The translations under genes were made by a program, and so were the position numbers. Below the pieces are notes generated by a model, which was not told where the DNA came from, made no database searches, and saw nothing but the letters and a program-made list of their open reading frames with translations. DNA of 64,000 bases from Sipunculus nudus (Eukaryota > Annelida > Sipuncula > Golfingiida > Sipunculidae), in contig CM049306.1 of assembly GCA_026874595.1 (NCBI GenBank), forward strand, positions 81,556,142 to 81,620,141, given 5' to 3'. Of the stretch, positions 46,821 through 57,900 are shown one piece after another (within the stretch, counting starts at the first letter, position 1; each line of letters starts with the position of its first letter).

Positions 46821-48540
46821 GCAGACTGGTGGCGCCACCTGTATTTTTCGATTTTTTACGAATTTTTTTCTCTATTTTTGAGACCTTTAAAAATGTGAAC
46901 ATCTGTTAACAAGGCACAAATCATAAAGACTGGACTTAGAATCTTAATTCTTGACACACTGAGAGGTCCATGAAAAATATCCTTGGAAACCAGAAATTAG
47001 GTCTCTGTTACCCATATCCTTCGAGCTATGGGGCCCCAAAGTACCCCCCCAGAATAGTAAAAAGTTTCATACAAAAACTTCAATATTTCAATAACTACAT
47101 CACTGATGGTCTTCATTTTTGGCATACATATTGATCATGAGATGTTCGATCAGTTCCTGCAGACTGGTGGCGCCACCTGTACTGTTTGATTTTTTACGAA
47201 TTTTTCCTCTATTTTTGAGACCTTTGAGGATGCTGTCATCTGTTAGCGTGGCACAAATCGTAACGACTGGACCTAGAATCTTCATTTTCGACACACTGAG
47301 AGACCTATGAAAAGTCTCCATAGAAACCAGAAATTAGGTCTCTGTTACCCATATCCTTCGAGCTATGGGGCCCAAAATTACCCCCCAGAATAGTCAAAAA
47401 TTTCATACAAAAACTTCAATATCTCATTAACTACATCACTGATGGTCATGATTTTCGACATACATATTGATCATGAGATGTTTCATCAGTTTGTGCAGAC
47501 TGGTGGCGCCACCTGTATTTTTCAATGTTCACGAATTGTTTTCTCCATTTTTGAGACCTTTAAGGATGTAGTTATCTGTCAACAGGGTACAAATCGTAAC
47601 GACTGGACCTAGAATCTTCGTTCTTGACACACAGGGAGACCCATGATAAGTCTCCATGGAAACCTGAAATTTGGTCTCTGTTACCCATACCCTTTGAGCT
47701 ATGGCACTCCAAAGTACAGCTCAGAATAATGGAAAATTTGATACAAAAGCTAAAGTATCTGAACAACTAATGCAGAGATAACCATAATTGTTTGCATGGA
47801 TATTGATCATGGAGTGTTTCATAAGTTTCTGCAGACTGGTGGCACCACCTGTATTTGTTCGTTTTTTTTTTACGAAATTTTTCTGTATTTTTGAGACCTT
47901 TAAAGATATGAACATCTGTTAACAGGGTACAAATCATAAAAACTGGACCAAGAATCTTCATTCTTGACACACAGGGAGACCCATGAAAAGTCTCCATGGA
48001 AACTTGAAATTAGGTCTCTGTTACCCATATTCTTTAAGGTGTATGGGTCCAAAATACCCCCCCCCCCCCCCAGAATAATGGAAAATTTGATACAAAAACT
48101 GCAGTATTTCAATAACTACAACACTGATGGTCATGATTTTTGGCATACATATTGATCATGAGCTGTTCCATCAGTTTCTGCAGACTGGGTGTGCCACCTC
48201 TATTTTTTTTCAAATTTTTACGAATTTTTTTCTTTTTTTTGAGACCTTTAAAGATGTTGTTATCTGTCAACAGGGTACAAATCGCAACAACTGGACCTAG
48301 AATCTTCATTCTTGTCATGCAAGGAGGCCCATGAAAGGTGCCTGTGGAAACTTGAAATTAGGTCTCTGTTACCCATATCCTTCAGGCTATAGGACTCCGA
48401 AGTATCCCTCAGAATAATGGACAATTTGATACAAAAACTGAAGTATCTGAACAACTAATGCAGAGATCACCATGATTTTTTGCATGGATATTGACCATTA
48501 AGTGTTTTTATTAGTTTCTGCAGACTGGTGGAGCCACCTG
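46821..48540. repeat. 340-bp tandem array with GGTGGCGCCACC
   Basis: GCAGACTGGTGGCGCCACCT and variants occur at 46821, 47159, 47495, 47831, 48180 and 48520: spacings 338, 336, 336, 349 and 340. Each unit also has TTTTTGAGACCTTTAA, CTGGACCTAGAATCTT, TTAGGTCTCTGTTACCCATA and GGTCATGATTTTTGGCATAC. Confidence 0.95.
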
Positions 48541-48550
48541 TATTTTTGTA

Positions 48551-49718
48551 TCTGCCAAAACGAAGTTTTGCGGATACTATGTTTTTGACCAAGTTCCTCC
48601 ACCGCGGCGGCGTTCGTTTCCAGAGAGCTCCTCGGAGACTAATGGACCGATTTTTCCCAAACTTACACCTATTATCGGGTCACATGTGAACTGGTGCCTA
48701 ACCAATTTGCGTTGACCTCTGACCTTTCCTCTCTATCCAGTGTCCATTTGTGGGTCTGTTTCCACTCATAAACCCTCATATCTCGGGAACCGTTTGACCG
48801 ATCAGGAAATAAAATTGATACAAATGTAGCCCTTGGATTGCTTTATAACATACACAAAAAATGGTGGCGCCACCTGTAACCATGTTTGCACAGTGTCCAT
48901 CTGTTCATCTGCCTTGGGTTAAAATCACTCATATCTCTGCAGTGAATTGACTAATTCACCTGAAATTCATCATGCGTATACATCCAGGATAGCTTTCTTG
49001 ATTTTATGACAGGTGGCGCCACCTACGTTCACGTTCACGCTGAAGACATTCAAGCTTATATCTTAGGAACCGTTTGACCGATCAGGAAATAAAATTTATA
49101 CAAATGTAGCCCTTTGATAGCTCTGTAACATACACAAAAAATGGTGGCGCCACCTGTAACAATGTTTGCACAGTGTCTGTCTGTTAGTCTGCCATGGCCT
49201 AAAATCACTCATTTCTCTGTAGTGGTTCGACATAACTGCCTAAAATTTTGCAGGTTTATACATCGTGGACAGCTTTCTTGATTTTATGACAGGTGGCGCC
49301 ACCTACATTCTAGTTAACGCTGCACACATCCAAGCTCATATCTCAGGAACCATTTGACCGATTGGGCCAAAATTGTGCATGTGTTTAGATCTCACATAGG
49401 TCTTTATCATACACAAAACTGGAGGGGTTACCTGCAAAGATTTTTGCACAGTGTTTGTCTGTTTGTCTGCCATGGGGAAAAATCGCTCATATACATGTAG
49501 TGGTTTGACTTTTCTGCCTAAAATTTTGCAGGTGTATACAACTTGGACAGCTTTCTGGATTTGTGGTAGGTGCCACAACCTACATACACATTTAGGCTGC
49601 AGACATCCATGCTAATATGCAACATACCTCACTCTATTTCCCCTTGCCACTCAATCCATGCCTCACTATCCGATTTTGGCAGATACATGTAGTCACTTGT
49701 CGGTTACCCGTATTCTAG
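48551..49718 (+). mobile_element. family-4 Helentron/Helitron-like element nested in family 1
   Basis: The 5' end is TA|TCTGCCAAAACGAAGTTTTG. The 3' end has GGCAGATACAT (partner of TATCTGCC), the hairpin GTAGTC-ACTTGTC-GGTTAC with two G-T pairs (49689-49707), then CCGTATTCTAG followed by T. It interrupts a 340-bp unit after GGTGGAGCCACCTGTATTTT. The interior holds two units of about 275 bp with GGTGGCGCCACC boxes near 48860, 49015, 49143 and 49288. It matches the reverse complement of 23791-25065. Confidence 0.82.
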
Positions 49719-49933
49719 TTTTCAAAAGTTTACACATTTTTCTCTATTTTTGAGATATATAAATACAGACTAAATCTTGGCCTGTTGGTTAATCTGTTTG
49801 ATGCTTCAGTTGAATGGGTATATACTACCATTCTAATGATAAAATTTCCTTTTGTGAATCTCTTCCCAGTCAGCTGAGCGTCATGACCCATGGGTCACTT
49901 GTTAATAATATGTTTGAACTTAGATGAAAAAAA

Positions 49934-49937
<4 letters not shown>

Positions 49938-49975
<38 letters not shown>
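49938..49975. repeat. (TA)n microsatellite
   Basis: TA dinucleotides just past the 3' end of the family-1 element. Confidence 0.95.
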
Positions 49976-49978
<3 letters not shown>

Positions 49979-50309
49979 CCAGACTAAATAAAACAAATTA
50001 AGAATAATGTAATAAGACTTATTGCATGTTATTCATGTTATTCTTCTTATTCTTATTCTTATTGATAGTGGTGGTCCTAATCTTGACTGATCTTTGAGGA
50101 ATGCCACCAAATAATTTGTACCTTTAAGAATAGACTCTTTTAAAATAAATCGTTGTTTTCTTCAAACAACTTGTTGATAAACAGGCTCATTCATCCCTCA
50201 CACAGGCGTTAAGAGAACTTTTTCAACAGGAATTACCTTTAGTTGGTTAATAAGTATAGAGAGGAAGCCAGAAATTTTTTTTAAAATATATTTTTTGGTA
50301 ACCGCCTCC

Positions 50310-50700
50310 ATTTTTTCTAATGTTAGCTTAACTATACATATGTTCATCTGCAGAATTCCAGTCCCGTTCCGGACTACTTAACAGGACAGTATCACACGCT
50401 TCCTATAATTTTATATCCCGGTGTTAACAAGGTCCAGTGTCCACTGCATCTATAGCTGCAGGCCCTGGGTGTGTAATCTTCCCCATTTCTAGGTCATACC
50501 ACCGAGAAACCCCGAAAGTCGCACTCATTTATGCGTGAAGCACGGCCGTTGGGCACGACTTTCACAATTAGCCTGCAGAGCGCTCATCCTGGCCGGGACC
50601 GACCGTGAAAAATCTCACCGCCATGGCTGAGAATCGAACTCACGATCTCCCAGCTTTGATTCCTGTGCTCTATATACCACTTAACCGCAAAAGACGGTCG
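50310..50700 (-). repeat. tRNA-derived SINE, copy 1
   Basis: The minus strand begins with a tRNA-like head: GGTTAAGTGGTATATAGAGC (A-box region) and GTGAGTTCGATTCTCAGCC (B box GTTCGATTC). A body follows with CACGGTCGG, TTTCGGGGTTTCTCGGTG and TCTGCAGATG. The body aligns with 52290-52640. About 380 bp; intergenic between the Ly6-domain gene and ERI1. Confidence 0.7.
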
Positions 50701-51667
50701 AGTGCGCAAGAAATCATTTAAATTCTACAGAAAATGTAGGTGAACAGCTGGCTTTAAGAAATTTATCGATCCATGTTAGTACAGGTGTAGTAATTCTGTA
50801 TTATTTTAACTTCTGTTTCTGTTTTAACCACAGCGGTTATGCGGGAATTATATCAAAAGCTTTCATAAAGTCAAAATACATGTATACAACATCTATATTA
50901 TACCTCCTTTACTGAGTATCTCAGTCTATTTTTCCATTACTTTTAATAACTGGTCAACTATTGGTCTGACAGACACAAACCCATATTATTGCTTTGTAAA
51001 TATGTCATTAAACTAAAGGTATTCCATCAGTGAGTCCCTTATAAGAGTTTCCATTACTTTGCATATTATGCTGGTTTAACTGATTGGTCTGTAGTTTACT
51101 GGAGTTGTCCTGCTTTCTTTTTCGTGAATGGCTGTAAGATTGGCACATTTCAAGTCATCGCATAGCTCGCCTTTCTGCAATAAGGATATGACAATTATGT
51201 TCAGTACGTTGCATGAGTTTTTTCAGAGTTCATAAAGAACCACAGGGTGTATGTCATCTACATGGCCAGAATTCGTTTGGGGACACTTTTTTTCAACCAG
51301 GGAGTACTAACCATGTTAAATCAGCCCACCATACCCACATTTGGTAATTAAATGAATGCAATTTTGCATTAAGTATCGGCTCTAATTGCAATAAGTAAAA
51401 AAGTTGTTGACAAAAATGAGTCACAGTGTCACAAAGTTTCTAAAATATCAATGAACTACGGTGTTTAAGAAATGAATAAAATAACGAAATGACTGATAAT
51501 ATGTCAGGATTCCCCCGTTTCAATGACATTGGTCGAGATACTCGGCCATTAAAAGTTCACATCGAAACAAATCATGCAGGATTTATAGATAGCTTTTATC
51601 CTGAAAAGATGTACATGTCCCCAACTCTCAGAACTGGATTCTTGATCATCACTGAATACATAATTGT
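50701..51667. other. intergenic DNA, no supported feature
   Basis: AT-rich sequence between a SINE and a family-4 element; no gene or element end recognised. Confidence 0.4.
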
Positions 51668-53296
51668 ATTCACCAAAACGATTTTGCGGATACTATAATT
51701 TCACGCGGGTACCATTGCACCTCCGCCGCTGCGTTCGTCAATGAATAACTCTTCTGAGACCCTTGGACAGGTCTTTCTGGATCCTTTCATAAATATTTGT
51801 CACATGGGAACCGGTGCTTTACATAGACTGATGGCGCAACATGAAATCCTTTCACGTGGTGTCCATCTGAATGTGCATCTTTTTCTAGTGAGAATAGCAC
51901 ATCTCAGGAGTGGATGAACGTATTTGGCTGATACTTTGCATGTCCATCCATCTTGGATAGATTTCTCGTACACATGACCGGTGGCTCCTGTTATAATCAC
52001 GTATCCGTCGAGTATATCCTTGCATTTATCTCAGGAGTGTTTTGACGAATCCGTTTGATATAGATCTTTGATACTTTAATCTTATACATAAGCCTGGTGG
52101 CGCCACCTAAAATCGTTCACACGAGGCGGCCATTCATAAATCTTGTTTTTGTGAAACTTGCACATATCCCAGAAGTTGATGAATTTATCAGTCTGAAATT
52201 TTGCATTTTTTGTCGTAGACAGACAGGCGGCGCAACCTTATGTCCCGGGGTTTTTTTTTAGATTTTTTTTTTGGTGGAGGTAACTGCCTTTATTTTTGAA
52301 GGCTTGCTTAACTACATTGTATGTAATATATATACATCTGCAGAGTTCCATTCCGGTTTCGGACTACGTGACAGGGGCTTATACTCGATTATCCTGGTGT
52401 CAACCAGTTTCGGTGTACATTTCCTGCGGGTCCTGCATGGATGTGTGTCATCCCCATTGCTGGGTTGTAACACCGAGGAACCCCCGAAAGGTGCACTCCT
52501 TATTATGAGTGAAACACGACATTTGAGTCACGTCTAACCATTAAGCCCGCAGAGCGTTTATCCAGGATGGGGGCCGACTGTGAAAAACCTAACCGCCTCG
52601 GAACATCTCCTATCTTTGCTCCACCCCTGAGCCACAGAAGTCCCGTTTTCTTGAATACAGTTTCTCAGAAATTTTACATGTTCATCAATCTTGGGTAGAT
52701 TTCCGATATTCCAGACTAGTGGCGCCACCTACAATTACGTACTTGTAAAATACATTCATGCATTTATCACAAGAGTGGCTAAATGTATCAGCCTGAAATG
52801 TTGCATGTCCGAAGATCTTGGATAACTGTCTTCAGGTCTGGTGGTGCCATCAACAATCAATTTCATCTGAAGTTCATCTGTAGACCTGTTTTCGGTAAAA
52901 AAAATCACAGTCACTTATCTCAGGAGTCGTTCAATATAAAATACCTGAAGTTTTACATGTCAATCAATCTTGAATAACTTTCCCATACACAAGACAGGTA
53001 GCACCACATACAATAATGTATTTTTTAAATATATTTATGCATTTATCTGAGGAGTAGTTTGACATATCCACCTGAGATTTACGTGTCCATAGATCTAGTG
53101 TGGCATTTTCTTGCACACATGACACAATTTTTTTAGTTTCGTCCACTCATGGGTATAGCTTGAGATACCTGGGCATCTCTGAATCCACAAATTTGGAGGG
53201 CTGTTATGTCAGGAGATATTCCATGCCTCACTTTATTCATCTCTCTGTGATTTTGCGGATACTTTTATAGTCGCTTGTCAACTGTCCATATCTTAG
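51668..53296 (+). mobile_element. family-4 Helentron/Helitron-like element, copy with inner SINE
   Basis: The 5' region CACCAAAACGATTTTGCGGA is matched near the 3' end by GATTTTGCGGATAC. Then a weaker hairpin (ATAGTC-GCTTGTC-AACTGT) and CCATATCTTAG|TT, a decayed version of the CTAG tip. The interior carries 130-160 bp units with GGTGGCGCCACC (about 52095) or near matches. A SINE occupies about 52270-52640. Confidence 0.65.
52270..52640 (-). repeat. tRNA-derived SINE, copy 2
   Basis: The minus-strand head TGGCTCAGGGGTGGAGC fits a tRNA A box. The body (GGTTTTTCACAGTCGG, CTTTCGGGGGTTCCTCGGTG, TCTGCAGATG) is shared with 50310-50700. Inserted in the family-4 element around it. Confidence 0.65.
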
Positions 53297-54640
53297 TTAT
53301 TATAATTATTATTACACTTTACTTTGAAAAATGGGAGGGGGATATGGTATACCCCGTTACAATTAAGGGCCTATATCCGGGGGGGGGGGGGGGGAGGGAT
53401 ACACGTGGTATACCCCGCCCCCGTCCTTCCCGCTCCAGTGCAAATGGAAATTGCTCTCCTGGCAATCTAGCATTGAGACTTTACTGTTTGATGACATTTT
53501 TCAACTGCATTTTCCTAAATGTTTATTCTAAGCTCTTCCTTTGTTTCTGTTTTGTCTGGTTAATTCCATGCATTCTCCTTTTGTTCCGTTATAAATACAG
53601 GACTGGAGAATTCCGCCGATACGTCTACCTTTTCCTGGTCTGTACGTGGGAGATCACCGTCGCCTTTTTAACACTTTTAGTAAGGTTTGGTACTCCTGAT
53701 CTGGTCTTTAATTTAGAATCATCATATTGCCAGGATCTCTTTGACCAGTTTGGCTCTGTGCCTTCATGGTTTTCTTGTGCTTATAGGTTATATCTGGTAA
53801 AATTACTCATTTGATTTCTAGCTTGACAGTATATTTTGTAAATATATATAGGGTGGATTCTTTAATTTGTATAATTTGACCACAGTCTGTTTTTTTGTTT
53901 CTGTTTTATATTTGATAGAATCTTTTTTATGTAGGATTAATATATGCCATGCTTTATTTCCTTTTTTTTTTTTACTTTCGTAAATATGAATTTTTGTTCT
54001 GTCTCTCTAAAGGAATTCATCCAAATGTAGGTTTACTTGTCCTTGGTGTTCTTTTATAGTAAAATGACCCAAAAATATCCAATTTTTATTTTACAATAAC
54101 CTTTATATATAGTTATATCTGTATTTTACATAATTATATCTGTTTTTTCTTTTTATAATTTGTGAATATTGTATCATGCATGAAGATGGTGTATCTTGGC
54201 CAACATGATAATATTAAGTCAGGTAACTGTCTCTGACCTATTACTATTATTATTATTATTAATATTATTATTATTATTATTATATAAATGTAATCAAGGT
54301 TGAATCAACATAGGTGGTCGGTGTTCATTTAGTCAAGGGGAATTTAGTTAAAAGCTTAATCACTATTGAGCATGCGTAACAATTGTGTGCTATTTTATAT
54401 AAAGAAAAATTATTTGTGACGACACCTTTTCCGGGCCGCTTATATCAACATGGAAGCAGCTTGACATTATTTTGAGCATCTTTTTGAAAGGAAAATGTAA
54501 CGCTGTACTTAATACCATATATAAGTAAGAAATTGACATATTCTTAGGTTCGATGAAAGAAAACAGACCAAAATTTCTGATTGAAGGTCGTGATTGAGTC
54601 AAATTTGAACGGTTGGTTCGAGCTCCGCTGTCCAACCAAC
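53297..54640. other. intergenic DNA with poly-G and (ATT)n tracts
   Basis: Contains a G run near 53382 and ATT repeats at 54239-54285. A long open frame at 53275-53814 is discussed under rejected items. No gene is supported. Confidence 0.4.
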
Positions 54641-54915
54641 GTTTTGATTGACAGATACAGATCTGCGGGCAGACTTGGTTCGGCGAAGCCGGGCGGTGGG
54701 TACCAGGACAGATGAAAACAAAGTTTTCAAACCTCCTTCACCGTTACTACTTGAAGACAGAGATTCGTGCTCATGATAACAACATTCTATGAAATAACAA
54801 GTTTGACCCTGAACTTGCAAGCCCTGTTCTGGGCTGCAGTAATCTTACTCCTTCTATTATCGCTCACAGCTGGCGTTTGACATTTCAAAACTCGGCTACC
54901 TTTCCAGACAGAAAC
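54641..54915 (+). promoter_or_regulatory. probable promoter and 5' UTR of ERI1
   Basis: Sequence before the ERI1 start is relatively CpG-rich (GGCGAAGCCGGGCGGTGGG at about 54682), unlike the AT-rich surroundings. This suggests a CpG-type promoter. The start site is not determined and no TATA box is evident. Confidence 0.4.
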
Positions 54916-57900
54916 ATGGCCGAGTGTTTGGAAAGTTGTGTATCAAGCAAAAAAGTAAGACAATTCCGTACTATTGTTTACCTTTGCAAACGTCGTAAAC
55001 CTAACTGAAAGCGATATAGATACATTTACCTTATGAAAATTATTCAGATCAGTTGCCAGAAATGTTTACTTGTAGTAAAATATAATATGATTATGTGAGC
55101 TATAATTTAATAAAAAATTCCATTTTTGAATCATTTCAGTTAATAATCATGTCTACTTTGACAGGCATAGTGTTATTGTATTTATTCCACATTTTATATT
55201 TGTAATTTCATGATTTTAGATTTTCGATAGTTACTAGTATACTATGGTAAAGGTTGAGCCTCTTATTCTACTGTTAGGTGCCTAAAGATTTCTTCATATG
55301 TAGCTTACAAATTAGATAAAAGTCTTTTTGATGTATTGACAGTTGCCCTTAATAGCTCCCCGTGTGCCATAATTTCCTAGTGTCAATAGAGCAGAAAACA
55401 AACAAAAAAATACAATATGACCAATGTAGGATGTATAAAACTTTTGTCTTTACATTTAATTCTCAGGGTTACTTATTTGATCGTATTAACATAGTTTGAC
55501 CAGAACAGGAAGACACTGATAGTAAGTTTTCTATATTTGACAAGCACAGTATTAAAAGGAGGAACATTATACCACAAACTTTAAAATGGAAATCTAGGTT
55601 AACATAATTAATTACATAGTGGTATGGATATTATAGTAAAATGAATGCATACTGCAGTGCATAGTGTAATTTTACATTTAAGTATATTATCATATACATT
55701 ATATGGTAAAACAAATACTGGTAATGCTATTATCATGGGGAATATAGGGGCCTGATGGATTTATTGTAGTGATCTCTGCATTCAACATTGCATCCTGAGT
55801 CCACCAAAATTACACTTTAAGGAGCACCTTTTTGTTGTATATTGTATGAGTGTTTTATGTTTATTCAGAACCCATATAACCTAGGCCAGAGACATAAGAA
55901 GGGGTGGTGGTTTCTCTCTTATGTGGCTGATGCTAGTGCAGTCCAATTAGGCACTTGATGTAATTAGCACCGCTGGTAATCTCTTCAGAGGTGATGCCCA
56001 TTAAGGCCATCAGATCAGCTCTATGCACTCTACACAGATTACACAGATGATAGCAACTGAAGTACAGCTGACACTAGACACCACAACAGAATCTATTGTG
56101 ACAATAAACAAAATGACTTTGCAGAGCATATCAAATAGTTTGATATATTGGGAATAATATAAACTTCAATTTTATTTCTGTAATCTCTGTTTTACTGTCA
56201 TCTGAGCTATAGTCGTGGTCCTTTGTCCGTCGTCCGTCCGTCCGTTAACAGGGCACGTTTTAAAACCGTTGGACCTACGAATCCAAAATTCTGCATACCA
56301 TTAGATGTCCCCAAAATCTCCTACCATACCGAAAATTGGGTCATTAGAACTTCGTTCCTTCGAGATATTAAGGAAAAACCTCCGTTTTCCATAAAAAAGC
56401 AATTGTTACACTTCAAGTCTGCCTAATATCAAAACCACTGATCTGTTTTTGATCATATTTAGTATTCATATTCTTCCATACATTTTCTGTGCACTTACCA
56501 AAAATTAAGTCAGTATTGGGTATTATTTTGAAGTTATAGGCCAAAATATAATGCAATTTTTTAAAAATCAGGAAATATATTTGCTCACTTAACATGAGAA
56601 TTGCTGAAGCTGAAGACTTTTTTTCAGGAATATAACTTTATTTAATCAAGATTCAATTGTTTGCCCAAAAATTAGATCTGAATTTTGCAAATTTTTCAAG
56701 TTTTTAGCATAAATAAAAAATTAATACTTTAAATTTTGTCCAACTTTGGCAGTGGCACGTTTTTTCCCTGTAAGCACTGTTGATTTAATTTTCACAGCAT
56801 ATATACATAAGGATTTAATCTTTTAAAATCTGAAATTTCAAAGAAATTGTTTGATAAGAGTAGCTTTTATTCAAGTTTTCATACACCATGTTAAGTGTTG
56901 TTTATATCTGGCCCACCTAGTAGTACAGCCTTCACTTGCATTATGTAACCCACCCCAGGCAGCTTGCCTTGACCCAGCTTGGCCACTACTAGCAGGCTTC
57001 TCCTCTGCCCTGCACTCAACCCCCCCCCCCCAACTGGTGCATAAACTAGATGAATGTTATAATTTTCTGTATTTTATTTTATTCTTGGACATGCTACATT
57101 TTAGATTTTGTATTGTACCACCAGGGTTACAATGATTAAAGTGCACATTTAATTGTGTCCACAAAGTGATGTATTGCTATGAAAGTATGGATGTTCATCA
57201 GATAAGTAATGCTTTACTTCAGAAGAGTAAAACTTCACCAGGTGTGAAATTGACTATTAATTCCAGTTATTAATTATAGCTGAGATTATAATTAGCATAA
57301 TGATATTGTTTGTCTCTCATTCAACCAACAGTGTGTATACTTTATTTGAAAAGATGTTTTTATTTTATCAAATTTATTGAATCTTTTATTTTATTTCGGT
57401 GAATAAAATAAAGCTTGTCCTGAAAACTCCAATGTGCAAAACTTTTTAATAGGAATTCAAGGAATAATTTTGTAGATGCCATGTTGTGGCATTATTTTCT
57501 TTTACATTCAGTTTAAACATTTGATTTAAAAATAATAAAATATATGTGTATGCATAATATGACCCAATGTGAGCTACAATCTGGATATAAATAGGCTTAT
57601 ATATAAACTTAAATGCATTATTCCTTTGAAAGTGAAATGAAGGTATTAGTCCATTCTGTCCACTTGCCTGTCCATCTGTAAATTTTTCATATGCATCACA
57701 GTATCTCAAAACTTTTACTGTTTTTCTTCATGACAGTCTTGTCAGAGTATTAGTTTGCAATCATATATTGAGAACTTTACTATAACCAAGTAGGAGGGCC
57801 CTTTCCTCTTAGCTTCTCATATGCTTATATAAATATAATACATTACAATAGAATATTTTTCATATTTTGCATTTGCAAAATTGTCAAACTTTTGTCGTGA

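Larger units (their letters stand above)
46471..49901 (+). mobile_element. Helentron/HINE-like element, family 1, copy 2
   Basis: The 5' end is TTTTTAGCTCAGCTGACT followed by GTCATCTGAGCTATAGCG and repeated GTCCGTC. The 3' end has AGTCAGCTGAGC (49868-49879), the hairpin GACCCATGGGTC (49885-49896), then ACTTG|TT. The middle is about five 340-bp units (46821-48540), and a family-4 element (48551-49718) is inserted in the next unit. The last 170 bp match 33765-33930 in reverse complement. No target duplication. Noncoding. Confidence 0.85.

Noticed and set aside
43015-50700. tRNA-like heads that might be tRNA genes
   Set aside because: No cloverleaf with intact acceptor stem and anticodon arm could be folded by eye; they continue into repeated bodies, so they are SINEs.
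53275-53814. 179-codon open frame, the second longest in the window
   Set aside because: It runs through a poly-G tract and the 3' tip of a mobile element, has biased, low-complexity hydrophobic composition and no recognisable domain. Treated as chance.
54599-54820. Minus-strand open frame next to the ERI1 promoter, a possible divergent gene
   Set aside because: No homology recognised, and the CpG-rich composition of the promoter explains the open frame.
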